This document shows positions 25,671 to 34,285 of a stretch of DNA of 64,000 nucleotides, piece by piece. Under the pieces are notes generated by a model, which was given only the letters and a program-made list of their open reading frames with translations, made no database searches and was not told the DNA's origin. A program made the position numbers and the translations under genes. The stretch's first letter is position 1, and each line of letters starts with the position of its first letter. Source of the DNA: Pseudomonas putida (GTDB taxonomy: Bacteria > Pseudomonadota > Gammaproteobacteria > Pseudomonadales > Pseudomonadaceae); assembly GCF_003228315.1 (NCBI RefSeq), contig NZ_CP029693.1:2294001-2358000 (forward strand), written 5' to 3'.

Positions 25671-27104
25671 TCATTGGCCGGCGTACTGGCCGCTCGCAGA
25701 AAGCTCGGCCGCCACTTCCAGGATGCACTCGCGCAGGATCTCGACGATCTCGTCCACCTGTGCATAAGTCAGGATCAACGGTGGCGACATCACGTTCAGG
25801 TGCATGATCGGCCGCACCAACAGTCCTTTGGCCTGAGCCCGCGAATGGATCTTCTCGCCGATGTTGATCTCGTCGGCAAACAACGCCTTGGTGCGCTTGT
25901 CGGCGACGAATTCAACGCAGGCCATCAGTTTCAGGCAGCGCACATCCCCCACCAGCGGCAGGTCCCGCAGGGTAGCCAGGCGTTGTTCCAGGTAACCGCC
26001 GACATCCTCGACATGGGCCAGCAGGTTTTCCCGCTCGATGATCTCGATGTTCTTCAGCGCCGCCGTGCAGCACACCGGATGACCACTGTAGGTGAAACCG
26101 TGGGTGAAGCAGCGGCCCGTGCCCGGTTCGGCAATCACCTTCCAGATGCGATCGGAGAAGATGCAGGCGCCCAGCGGCAGATAGGCCGAGGTCAGGCCCT
26201 TGGCGGTGGTGATGATGTCCGGCTGCACGTCGAACACGTCCTTGGAGGCGAAGAACTTGCCCAGGCGCCCGAACGAGGTCACCACCTCATCGGCGACAAA
26301 CAGGATGTCGTAGCGCTGGCACACTTCCCACATGCGCTTGAGGTAACCCTTGGGCGGAATGATCACCCCGCCCGAACCCATCACCGGTTCGGCGAAGAAG
26401 CCGGCCACCTTGTCCGCGCCAATCGAGAGGATCTTGTCTTCGAACTCCTTGACCAGGAATTCGAGGAACTGCGCCTCATCCATGCCTTCCGGCGCGCGGT
26501 AAGGGTTGGGGTTGTACACGTGGTGGATCAGCGGGTTGGCGTAGTCGAATTCCGGCACCCGGTCGGCGGCCTTGTTGCCGATGGACATGGTCAGGGTGGT
26601 GGAGCCGTGATAGGCGTTGAAACGGGCGATGACGTGCTTCTTCTCCGTCTTGCCACGGCAGTTCTGGTAGTACTGGATCAGCCGGTAGGCGGTGTCGACC
26701 GCGGTGGAGCCACCGGTGGTGAGGAACACGTGATCAAGATCGCCCGGCGCCAGGCTGGCGAGCTTTTCGCACAGCTGGATCGCCACGTTGTTCGACATGT
26801 CGGAAAACGGATTCGAATACGCCAGTTGCCGTACCTGATCGGCAATGGCCTCGGCCATTTCCTCACGCCCCAAACCGATGTTGGTGCACCACATGCCGCC
26901 CACGGCATCGAGGAAACGGTTGCCCTGGGTGTCGTAGATGTAGGCGCCGTCACCGGCGACGATATTCAGCGAGCCCTGTTCGGCGTGCTCGTCGAACATG
27001 TGGTAGCCGTGCATGTGGTGGGCCTTGTCGGCCTTGACCAGTGCGGCTTCTTCAGCCTGCGAGAACACTTTCTTGATCGGGGTAGCCTTGATTGGAGTAG
27101 CCAT
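25671..27104 (-). CDS. Class III aminotransferase (putrescine/polyamine:pyruvate aminotransferase type, SpuC-like)
   Basis: 477 aa PLP enzyme of the omega-aminotransferase family. The PLP lysine is in DIITTAKGLTSAYLPLGA; LFVADEVVTSFGR holds the cofactor aspartate; FTHGFTYSGHPVCC is typical of this group. It probably transfers an amino group from a polyamine or another omega-amine to pyruvate. Start at 27104 (MATPIK) has GAGGT upstream. It follows the binding-protein gene by 30 nt. The substrate cannot be fixed from sequence alone. Confidence 0.9.
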   Translation of the reverse strand: MATPIKATPIKKVFSQAEEAALVKADKAHHMHGYHMFDEHAEQGSLNIVAGDGAYIYDTQGNRFLDAVGGMWCTNIGLGREEMAEAIADQVRQLAYSNPFSDMSNNVAIQLCEKLASLAPGDLDHVFLTTGGSTAVDTAYRLIQYYQNCRGKTEKKHVIARFNAYHGSTTLTMSIGNKAADRVPEFDYANPLIHHVYNPNPYRAPEGMDEAQFLEFLVKEFEDKILSIGADKVAGFFAEPVMGSGGVIIPPKGYLKRMWEVCQRYDILFVADEVVTSFGRLGKFFASKDVFDVQPDIITTAKGLTSAYLPLGACIFSDRIWKVIAEPGTGRCFTHGFTYSGHPVCCTAALKNIEIIERENLLAHVEDVGGYLEQRLATLRDLPLVGDVRCLKLMACVEFVADKRTKALFADEINIGEKIHSRAQAKGLLVRPIMHLNVMSPPLILTYAQVDEIVEILRECILEVAAELSASGQYAGQ

Positions 27105-27134
27105 ACACAAACCTCAAACTGAACAATTGGACGA

Positions 27135-28238
27135 TCAGATCCCGCTCTTCACCGTGCTCCACACCCGCGTAATGGCGCGCATGTCTTTCGCGTCCTGGGT
27201 TTTCTGCGGGAAGAGCCGTTGACGCACGTCTTCATCGGGATAGATCGCCGGGTTATCTCGCACACTGGCATTGAGCAGGGGCGTGGCCGCCGCGTTGCTG
27301 TTGGCGTAGTTGATGTAATCGCTCACATCGGCCATCACCTGGGGTTGCATCAGGTAGTCGAGAAACTTGTGGGCGTTGGCCACGTGGGGCGCGTCCGCCG
27401 GGATGTACATGTTGTCGAACCAGATCAGCGAGCCTTCCTTGGGAATGAAATAGGCCAGGTTGATCTGCTTCTTCGCCTCTTCGGCACGGGCCATGGCGGT
27501 GGCGTAGTCGCCGGACCAGGTCATGGCCATGCACACATCGCCGTTGGGCAAGCTGGTCAGGTAGTTGACCGAGTCGAATTTGCGGATGTAAGGCCGCACC
27601 GACAGCAGCACATCCTGAGCGGCCTTGAGGTCTTCTGGCGCGGCGCTTCGCGGGTCACGACCCAGATATTTCAGCGCCAGCGGAATCACTTCGGTGGGCG
27701 CATCGAGCAGGGTGACGCCGCAGTCGGCGAATTTGGAGACGATCTTCGGATCGAAAATCATCGCCAGCGAACCGATCGGCGCGTCCGGCATGCGTTCCTT
27801 GATCTTGTCGACGTTGTAGGTCACGCCGTTGCTGCCCCAGGTATAGGGCGCCGAGTACGTGGTGCCCGGGTCGAAGCCTTGCAGGTCCTGCAGGACTTTC
27901 GGGTCCAGATTGTTCCAGCTCGGCAGCAACTTCTTGTCCAGCGGCTGGAACACCTTGGCCTTGATCAGCGGTGGCGCCAGCGAGGCATTCAACACGATCA
28001 GGTCGTAGCCGGAGTGGCCCGTCAGCAGTTTGGCCTGCACCGTCTCATAGGCGTCGAAGGTGTCATAAATGACTTTGATGCCGGTTTCTTTCTCGAAATT
28101 CGCCAGCGTCTTCTCGCCGATGTAGTCCGCCCAGTTGTAGAGCCGCAGCGTTTTGCTGTCGTCCACTTGTGCGGCCTGGGCATTGATGGCCAACGAAACA
28201 ACAAACAGACTGGAAATCACCTTCAGTGTCTTGCGCAT
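27135..28238 (-). CDS. Periplasmic polyamine-binding protein of an ABC transporter (PotF/SpuD-like)
   Basis: 367 aa with signal peptide (MRKTLKVISSLFVVSLAINAQA, cleavage before AQV). It begins with KTLRLYNWADYIGEKTLANFEKETGIKV, the characteristic PotD/PotF start, and contains WGSNGVTYNVDKIKER and SGDYATAMARAEEA. It binds putrescine or spermidine in the periplasm. No permease or ATPase gene accompanies it, so it either serves a transporter encoded elsewhere or acts as a co-sensor. It is the first gene of the leftward three-gene operon. Confidence 0.92.
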   Translation of the reverse strand: MRKTLKVISSLFVVSLAINAQAAQVDDSKTLRLYNWADYIGEKTLANFEKETGIKVIYDTFDAYETVQAKLLTGHSGYDLIVLNASLAPPLIKAKVFQPLDKKLLPSWNNLDPKVLQDLQGFDPGTTYSAPYTWGSNGVTYNVDKIKERMPDAPIGSLAMIFDPKIVSKFADCGVTLLDAPTEVIPLALKYLGRDPRSAAPEDLKAAQDVLLSVRPYIRKFDSVNYLTSLPNGDVCMAMTWSGDYATAMARAEEAKKQINLAYFIPKEGSLIWFDNMYIPADAPHVANAHKFLDYLMQPQVMADVSDYINYANSNAAATPLLNASVRDNPAIYPDEDVRQRLFPQKTQDAKDMRAITRVWSTVKSGI

Positions 28239-28446
28239 TGCACATTCACCTTATCGAGCGAGTTCGGCTCTGGATGAGCGGATGAACCTACTATTGGGCG
28301 ATTCGCGGGGTGAAGCCATACCCCGAATGGGTGTGTCGGTCTGCGACATGGCAAAAAGCATCAGGGCGGTTGACCCGTTTTGTCATAGCGGCGAGGTTTG
28401 CCCGGCGCTTAAAGTGGCCGCCAAACCGACCCTGCAGGCGCCTTCG

Positions 28447-29205
28447 ATGACCGACCTGATCAAACAACACCTGAGCGATGGCGTACTGACGCTGACCATC
28501 GACCGTCCGGACAAGCTCAATGCCCTGACCAACGCGATGTACACGCGCGTGGCCGACCTGCTGTTCGCCGCTGACGAAAACCCGGACATCGGGGTCATCA
28601 TCCTCACCGGCGGCCCGAACTGTTTTACCAGTGGCAACGATCTGGTGGACTTCCTGCAAGAGCCGCCGACCCATCTGGACAGCCCGGCCTTCCGCCTGAT
28701 GCGCGCCGTGACCCACCTGACAAAGCCGCTGATTGCCGCTGTGTGCGGCGCGGCCATCGGCATCGGCACCACCCTGCTGCTGCATTGCGATCAGGTGCTG
28801 GTGACGCGCAACGCCAAGCTGCGCATGCCGTTCGTCAACATTGGCCTGTGCCCGGAGTTCGGCGCCAGCCTGCTTTTCCCGCGCCTGCTCGGTCAGGCCC
28901 GTGCCGCACGTCTGCTGCTACTGGGCGAAGGCTTCAGTGGCGATGAAGCGCTGGCATGGGGCCTGGCCAACGAGGCCTTCGACGATGGCGAACAATGCCT
29001 GGCTGCGGCGGAAAAAATCGCCCGACGCTTGTTGGCGATGCCCCGGCAAGCCTTGCTTGAATCGCGCCAATTGATGAAGCAGGCCGGCATGGCCGAACTG
29101 CAAGCCACCCTGCGTGAAGAAAACCAGTTGTTCATTCAGCGCCTCAACAGCACTGAAGCCAAAACCGCCTTGAACGCACTGCTCAATCGCAGTACAGATA
29201 AGTAA
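28447..29205 (+). CDS. Enoyl-CoA hydratase/isomerase family protein
   Basis: 252 aa crotonase-fold protein. Visible are NCFTSGNDLVDFL (oxyanion region), AAIGIGTTLLLHCD and FVNIGLCPEFGASLLFPRL. The catalytic glutamates of hydratases are not both in place (PEFGAS replaces PGAGGTQ), so it could be an isomerase. It is followed after 20 nt by a thiolase and probably acts with it in fatty-acid or aromatic acyl-CoA degradation. The start at 28447 (MTDLIKQH) is chosen by family length; the ribosome site is weak. Confidence 0.85.
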   Translation: MTDLIKQHLSDGVLTLTIDRPDKLNALTNAMYTRVADLLFAADENPDIGVIILTGGPNCFTSGNDLVDFLQEPPTHLDSPAFRLMRAVTHLTKPLIAAVCGAAIGIGTTLLLHCDQVLVTRNAKLRMPFVNIGLCPEFGASLLFPRLLGQARAARLLLLGEGFSGDEALAWGLANEAFDDGEQCLAAAEKIARRLLAMPRQALLESRQLMKQAGMAELQATLREENQLFIQRLNSTEAKTALNALLNRSTDK

Positions 29206-29225
29206 ATCCCGAAAGGAAACCCGTC

Positions 29226-30407
29226 ATGAACACCCCGGAAATCTTCGTCGTCAGCGCCGCCCGTACCGCCATCGGTTCCTTCGGTGGCTCGCTCAAGGAC
29301 GTGCCGCCAGTCGATCTGGCGACCACCGCGATCAAGTCCGCCCTGGAGCGCGCCGCCGTCGACCCGGCGCTGGTCGGTCATTTGGTGATGGGCAATGTGA
29401 TCCCTACCGAAACTCGCGATGCCTACCTCTCCCGCGTTGCCGCGATGAACGCCGGCATCCCGAAGGAAACCCCGGCCTATAACGTCAACCGCCTGTGCGG
29501 TTCCGGCCTGCAAGCGATCGTCAGCGCCGCGCAAACCCTGCTGCTGGGCGACGCCGAAATCGCCATCGGCGCCGGTGCCGAGTCCATGAGCCGTGGCCCG
29601 TACCTGATGCCGGCCGCCCGCTGGGGTGCGCGCATGGGCAACATCCAGGCCATCGACTACATGCTGGGCATCCTGCATGACCCGTTCCAGACCATCCACA
29701 TGGGCGTCACCGCCGAGAACGTCGCCGCGCGCAACGGCATCACCCGCGAAATGCAGGACGCCCTGGCCCTGGAAGACCAGAAACGCGCCGCCCACGCGAT
29801 TGCCAACGGCTACTTCGTTGATCAGATCGCCACCGTTGAAATCCAGGATCGCAAAGGCACCAAGCTGTTCAACGTCGATGAACATCCGCGCGCTACTTCC
29901 CTTGAGCAACTGGCGGCCATGAAGCCGGCGTTCAAGAAAGACGGTTCGGTCACCGCCGGCAACGCCTCGGGCCTGAACGACGGCGCGGCCGCGCTGGTCA
30001 TGGCCACCGGCAACGCCGTGCAGGCCAACAACCTGCGCCCGATGGCGCGCCTGGTCAGCTACGCCCATGCTGGCGTCGAGCCGGAACTGATGGGCCTGGG
30101 CCCGATCCCGGCCACCCGCCTGGCCCTCAAGCGCGCAGGCCTGACCGTTGCAGACATGGACGTGATCGAAGCCAACATCGCCTTCGCCGCCCAAGCCTGT
30201 GCCGTCAGCCAGGAACTGGATCTGGACCCGGCCAAGGTCAACCCGAACGGCTCCGGCATCGCCCTGGGTCACCCGGTGGGTGCGACCGGCGCGATCATCG
30301 CCACCAAGGCCATCCACGAACTGCACCGTACCGGCGGGCGCTATGCGCTGGTGACCATGTGCATTGGTGGTGGTCAGGGGATTGCGGCGATTTTCGAACG
30401 CGCTTGA
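29226..30407 (+). CDS. Acetyl-CoA C-acyltransferase (thiolase, BktB/AtoB type)
   Basis: 393 aa. The three catalytic positions are intact: Cys in [11 protein letters not shown], His in GHPVGATGAI and Cys in TMCIGGGQG. The conserved NEAFA motif reads NIAFAAQ, so Glu is replaced by Ile while the functional Asn is kept. CGAAAGGAAA lies ahead of the start. With the crotonase gene upstream it would cleave a 3-oxoacyl-CoA; the chain specificity is open. It is distinct from PaaJ at 12759-13970. Confidence 0.93.
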   Translation: MNTPEIFVVSAARTAIGSFGGSLKDVPPVDLATTAIKSALERAAVDPALVGHLVMGNVIPTETRDAYLSRVAAMNAGIPKETPAYNVNRLCGSGLQAIVSAAQTLLLGDAEIAIGAGAESMSRGPYLMPAARWGARMGNIQAIDYMLGILHDPFQTIHMGVTAENVAARNGITREMQDALALEDQKRAAHAIANGYFVDQIATVEIQDRKGTKLFNVDEHPRATSLEQLAAMKPAFKKDGSVTAGNASGLNDGAAALVMATGNAVQANNLRPMARLVSYAHAGVEPELMGLGPIPATRLALKRAGLTVADMDVIEANIAFAAQACAVSQELDLDPAKVNPNGSGIALGHPVGATGAIIATKAIHELHRTGGRYALVTMCIGGGQGIAAIFERA

Positions 30408-30419
30408 TAGACAGATAAA

Positions 30420-30511
30420 CCTGTAGGAGCGAGCCTGCTCGCGAATGCGGTGGGTCATTCAGCATAAATGTTGACTGACCCGGCCCTATCGCGAGCAGGC
30501 TCGCTCCTACA
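30420..30511. repeat. REPIN
   Basis: CTGTAGGAGCGAGCCTGCTCGCGAA and the inverse CGCGAGCAGGCTCGCTCCTAC around a spacer containing GTTGACTGACC. It lies between the convergent thiolase and glycine-zipper genes. Confidence 0.9.
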
Positions 30512-30543
30512 TTTGGACTGACTTCCGACCTTGATCCGCCCCA

Positions 30544-30583
30544 TAAAAAAACGGGCAAACGAGGTGCGGCTCGCCTGCCCGTG
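30544..30583 (-). terminator. Rho-independent terminator of the glycine-zipper gene
   Basis: Read on the minus strand, ACGGGCA pairs with TGCCCGT (30576-30582 and 30551-30557), with inner pairing AGGCGAGCCGC, followed by a run of T (plus-strand A 30545-30551). Confidence 0.88.
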
Positions 30584-30615
30584 AAAGGGAAAATCGTGCT
30601 ACTGCTGTCGGCGAT

Positions 30616-30966
30616 TCAACTGCCTTGCGGCACCAATCGCGAACCCTGGCGAGTCACCTGCTGACCCGCCTCGAAATGGGCATTGGGTGAACGAACCGTA
30701 CTGACTTCACCCCGCGCATCCTTCACTTCGTACGCGGTCTGCGACAGACCCGTCGCCTGCTGTACCGAGCCACCGGCGAAGAAGCCGGCACCGGCTCCCA
30801 CCAACGCACCCACCGGACCGCCAACGGCACCCACCATCAAACCGGTCAGGGCACCGTAGCCTTTGCCGGCAGTGGTATCGGGTACTTCGCGTATGACTTG
30901 ATCGGCCATGCAGAGCGGGGAAAGCAAGAAACTGAATGTGAAGCCAAGAGCAATGGAGCGGGTCAT
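30616..30966 (-). CDS. Small outer-membrane/periplasmic glycine-zipper protein
   Basis: 116 aa with a signal peptide (cleavage near CMA-DQ). The centre, GYGALTGLMVGAVGGPVGALVGAGAGFFAGG, is a glycine zipper of the kind found in SlyB/Rcp-like envelope proteins. The C-terminal 45 residues are polar. Function is not known. It is a single-gene unit with its own terminator, divergent from the Rieske oxygenase gene across 329 nt. Confidence 0.85.
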   Translation of the reverse strand: MTRSIALGFTFSFLLSPLCMADQVIREVPDTTAGKGYGALTGLMVGAVGGPVGALVGAGAGFFAGGSVQQATGLSQTAYEVKDARGEVSTVRSPNAHFEAGQQVTRQGSRLVPQGS

Positions 30967-31059
30967 GGGATTCTCCTGCTTCGGGTTTATTGCCTTGGGT
31001 AATTCATGAAGCGTGCCAATCTATAAATTCTTAAATATCAATTAGTTATTTCTAGAATA

Positions 31060-31106
31060 GTCAAATTGACAGCGAGTCATTCTGACAAAAATGAAGTCAT
31101 ATTGAC
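31060..31106. promoter_or_regulatory. Three GTCA-N3-TGAC palindromes in the glycine-zipper/Rieske intergenic region
   Basis: GTCAAATTGAC (31060-31070), GTCATTCTGAC (31076-31086) and GTCATATTGAC (31096-31106) are three copies of one 11-bp dyad, spaced 16 and 20 nt apart. They lie 94-140 nt from the glycine-zipper start and 190-236 nt from the oxygenase start. The remainder of this 329-nt gap holds an AT-rich stretch (31021-31060) and part of a common Pseudomonas repeat (GATCGCAGCCTTCGGCAGC, near 31124). Confidence 0.65.
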
Positions 31107-31295
31107 CCGGATCAAGATCAAAAGATCGCAGCCTTCGGCAGCTCCTGCAGGTGGAACGCGGGCATATCTGCGCTTGATGTTTTCATCACGCAACTGGTCG
31201 CTTTCCATCAATCCCCCCACTTCCTCGCCCCCTAGATTAGGACCCACAACAGCAAGCCGTACCGTGCGGCGCCAGGCACCGAGGAGATCGTTCCC

Positions 31296-32465
31296 ATGCA
31301 AAATATCCACACCCTCAAGGCTCACAGCTCGATCGACGGCTGGGATCATCAGGACCCGGAAGAAGCCTTCACCCTGCCTTCGCGTTACTTCTACGACGAG
31401 ACCCTGTTCAAGGCCGAGCGCGACAATATTTTCATGCACGCCTGGCATGTGGCCGGGCACGTCAGCGAGTTCGCCGAGCCGGGGCAGTATGTGGTGACGG
31501 ATCTGTTCGACCAGAGCGTGGTGGTGGCGAAGAATCGGCAGGGGCAGATTCATGCGTTCCATAACGTTTGCCAGCACCGCGGCAATCGCCTGCTCGAAGA
31601 GCGTCGCGGCACCACCGGGGGCGTGGTGCGCTGCGCCTATCACTCCTGGTGCTACGAAATGGACGGCAGCCTGCGCAGCGCGCCCCGCTGCGAGAAGATG
31701 AAGAACTTCGAGTTGCAGCAGTTCAACATTCCGCAGATCCGCACCGAGGAAATGGGCGGCTTCATCTACTTCAACCTCGACCCGAAAGCCCCGTCGCTGC
31801 GGGATTTGTTCCCCGGTGCCGACGAGGAAATGCGCCGGGTGTTCCCGGACCTGGCCAACATGCGCCTGATCGAGGAGCAGGACGTGATCGTGCCGGCCAA
31901 CTGGAAGGTAATCATGGACAACTCCATCGAGGGTTATCACTTCAAGCTGTCGGGGCCGTGCCATATCGACCTGGCCCGACTCATCGACTTCAAGGGCTAT
32001 CAGTTGACCAAACGCGACAACTGGTGGACCTACATCGCCCCGGCCAATCTCACGGTGACCGAAGCCTACGGCGTGCCGCTGCGCAAGGACCTGAACCCGG
32101 ACGAATGCTTCTTCAACATCGGCATGTGGCCGAACAACACCTTCTACACCTTCCCGTTCTCGGAATTTCTGGGCTCGTTCATCATGATTCCGCTGGACGC
32201 CGAACGCTCGCTGCTGCGCTTTGGTTACTACTCCAGCAACGCCGAGACCGCGAAGGTCAGCGAGCAATGCATGAAGTGGATGAACGAGGATTTGGGGCCG
32301 GAAGACATCGCCCTGAACATCTCGGTGCAGAAAGGTTTGCGCTCACTGGGTTATGACCAGGGCCGCTACATGATCGATGCCCAGCGCAGCAATGAAAGCG
32401 AGCATCTGGTGCATCACTTCCATCGGTTGGTGTTTAACGGGATTCATGGGAATTCCGCGATCTGA
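31296..32465 (+). CDS. Rieske-type aromatic/quaternary-amine oxygenase alpha subunit
   Basis: 389 aa. The Rieske [2Fe-2S] domain shows C-x-H-x17-C-x2-H (CQHRGN ... CAYHSW, about residues 93-115). The catalytic domain shows the mononuclear iron site NWKVIMDNSIEGYHFKLSGPCH. Length and the FEL/FNIP region resemble the choline monooxygenase/GbcA/CntA group that hydroxylates or demethylates quaternary ammonium compounds. The neighbouring GMC dehydrogenase, betaine-aldehyde-type dehydrogenase and betaine-type binding protein support such a substrate. No ferredoxin reductase gene is nearby, so the electron partner must be elsewhere. GAGGAG precedes the ATG. Confidence 0.88.
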   Translation: MQNIHTLKAHSSIDGWDHQDPEEAFTLPSRYFYDETLFKAERDNIFMHAWHVAGHVSEFAEPGQYVVTDLFDQSVVVAKNRQGQIHAFHNVCQHRGNRLLEERRGTTGGVVRCAYHSWCYEMDGSLRSAPRCEKMKNFELQQFNIPQIRTEEMGGFIYFNLDPKAPSLRDLFPGADEEMRRVFPDLANMRLIEEQDVIVPANWKVIMDNSIEGYHFKLSGPCHIDLARLIDFKGYQLTKRDNWWTYIAPANLTVTEAYGVPLRKDLNPDECFFNIGMWPNNTFYTFPFSEFLGSFIMIPLDAERSLLRFGYYSSNAETAKVSEQCMKWMNEDLGPEDIALNISVQKGLRSLGYDQGRYMIDAQRSNESEHLVHHFHRLVFNGIHGNSAI

Positions 32466-32479
32466 ACCAACCCAAAATC

Positions 32480-32574
32480 CCTGTAGGAGCGAGCCTGCTC
32501 GCGATAGCGGTGGGTCAGGCACATCGATGTTGAATGTATCGACGCCATCGCGAGCAGGCTCGCTCCTACAGGGG
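32480..32574. repeat. REPIN between the Rieske and GMC genes
   Basis: CCTGTAGGAGCGAGCCTGC and inverse; spacer GTTGAATGTATCGAC nearly identical to the copy at 6028-6123. Confidence 0.9.
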
Positions 32575-32614
32575 ATTTGTGATGTGACCCTTCATTTATG
32601 GAGCAAAACGAACC

Positions 32615-34276
32615 ATGGCCAACCATGAGTTTGATTACCTGATCGTGGGCGCGGGGTCGGCCGGCTGCGTGTTGGCCAATCGCCTCGGCGAAGACCCGGC
32701 CACGCAAATCCTGCTGCTCGAAGCCGGCCCTGCGGACAAGAGCTGGACCATCGACATGCCGTCCGCCGTCGGGCTGGTGGTCGGTGGCACGCGTTACAAC
32801 TGGAGCTACAGCTCCGAGCCGGAACCGTACCTGGACGGCCGCCGCATCGGCACGCCGCGCGGCCGGACCCTGGGCGGTTCGTCGTCGATCAACGGCATGG
32901 TCTACATCCGTGGCCATGCCCGGGATTACGACGCCTGGGCCAAACAGGGCTGCACCGGCTGGAGCTATCTGGACGTGCTGCCTTACTTCAAGCGGGCGCA
33001 GACCCATGCCGGCGGCGAAGACGATTACCGGGGGGCGGCCGGGCACTTGCACGTCACCCCGGGCGACGTGCAGACACCGCTGTGCGCGGCATTCCTGAAG
33101 GCCGGCGCCGAGGCCGGTTATGGCTTGAGCGACGACCTCAATGGCTATCGCCAGGAAGCCTTCGGCCCGGTCGATCGCACCACCCGCAACGGTCGGCGCT
33201 GGAGCACCTCGCGCGGTTATCTGAGCGAAGCGCTGGGCCGGGGCAACGTGCGGGTGAGCACCGATGCCCTGGCCTTGCGCATCCTGTTCAAAGGCCAGCG
33301 CGCCATCGGCATCGAATACGAGCAGAACGGAAAAACCCATCAGGCCTTCGCCCGACGCGAAGTGCTGCTGACCGCCGGGGCGATCAACTCGCCGCAACTG
33401 TTGTTGCTGTCGGGCATCGGTCCGGCTTCTGAACTGCGCGATCTGGGCATCACGGTCAAACAAGACCTGCCCGGTGTCGGCCGCCGTCTCAACGACCACC
33501 CCGACACCGTGGTGCAGTACCTGTGCAAGAAACCGGTGTCGCTGTATCCCTGGACCACCGCGCCGGGCAAATGGTGGATCGGCGCACGCTGGTTCGCCAC
33601 TCACGACGGGTTGGCTGCGAGCAATCATTTCGAAGCCGGCGCGTTCATCCGCTCCCGGGCCGGGGTCGAACATCCCGACCTGCAATTGACCTTCATGCCG
33701 CTGGCGGTGAAACCCGGCAGTGTCGATCTGGTGCCCAACCATGCGTTCCAGATCCACATCGATCTGATGCGCCCCACCAGCCTGGGCAGCGTCACGCTCA
33801 ACAGCGCCGACCCCCGGCAGCCGCCGCGCATCCTGTTCAATTACCTGAAAACCGAGCAGGATCGAGCGGACATGCGCGCCGGTGCCCGGCTGGTGCGCGA
33901 GATCATCGAACAATCGGCCATGGCCGCGTTCAAGGGCGAGGAACTGGTGCCCGGCCCGCAGGCGCAAAGTGACGAAGCGCTGGATGCCTGGGCCCGGCAG
34001 GTCACGGAAACCGGCTACCATGCCAGCGGTACGTGCAAGATGGGCCCGGCGAGCGACACCGAAGCGGTGGTCGACCCGCAATTGCGCGTGCATGGCCTGG
34101 ACGGTTTGCGGGTGGTGGACGCCTCGATCATGCCGGTGATTGTCAGCGGCAACACCAACGCCCCGACGGTGATGATCGCGGAAAAGGCCAGCGATATGAT
34201 TCGCGGCAGGTCGCCCCTGCCACGCAGTCAGGCAGCGGTATGGACTCACCCGCAATGGCAGACACGGCAACGATAG
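32615..34276 (+). CDS. GMC-family FAD oxidoreductase (choline/alcohol dehydrogenase-like)
   Basis: 553 aa. The N-terminal Rossmann motif DYLIVGAGSAGCVLANRL binds FAD, and RTLGGSSSINGMVYIRG is the first GMC signature. GAINSPQLLLLSGIGP is the second, and the catalytic His is in TGYHASGTCKMG. NTNAPTVMIAEKASDMI closes the protein as in BetA-type dehydrogenases. It probably oxidises an alcohol (choline-like or another hydroxyl) to the aldehyde for the ALDH downstream. GGAG lies about 12 nt upstream of the ATG. It is followed by the regulator after 9 nt. Confidence 0.92.
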   Translation: MANHEFDYLIVGAGSAGCVLANRLGEDPATQILLLEAGPADKSWTIDMPSAVGLVVGGTRYNWSYSSEPEPYLDGRRIGTPRGRTLGGSSSINGMVYIRGHARDYDAWAKQGCTGWSYLDVLPYFKRAQTHAGGEDDYRGAAGHLHVTPGDVQTPLCAAFLKAGAEAGYGLSDDLNGYRQEAFGPVDRTTRNGRRWSTSRGYLSEALGRGNVRVSTDALALRILFKGQRAIGIEYEQNGKTHQAFARREVLLTAGAINSPQLLLLSGIGPASELRDLGITVKQDLPGVGRRLNDHPDTVVQYLCKKPVSLYPWTTAPGKWWIGARWFATHDGLAASNHFEAGAFIRSRAGVEHPDLQLTFMPLAVKPGSVDLVPNHAFQIHIDLMRPTSLGSVTLNSADPRQPPRILFNYLKTEQDRADMRAGARLVREIIEQSAMAAFKGEELVPGPQAQSDEALDAWARQVTETGYHASGTCKMGPASDTEAVVDPQLRVHGLDGLRVVDASIMPVIVSGNTNAPTVMIAEKASDMIRGRSPLPRSQAAVWTHPQWQTRQR

Positions 34277-34285
34277 AGATCACAT

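Noticed and set aside
31060..31106. GTCA-N3-TGAC sites as FleQ boxes
   Set aside because: The half-sites agree, but FleQ boxes have six central bases (GTCA-N6-TGAC); three identical spacings of N3 argue for another protein.
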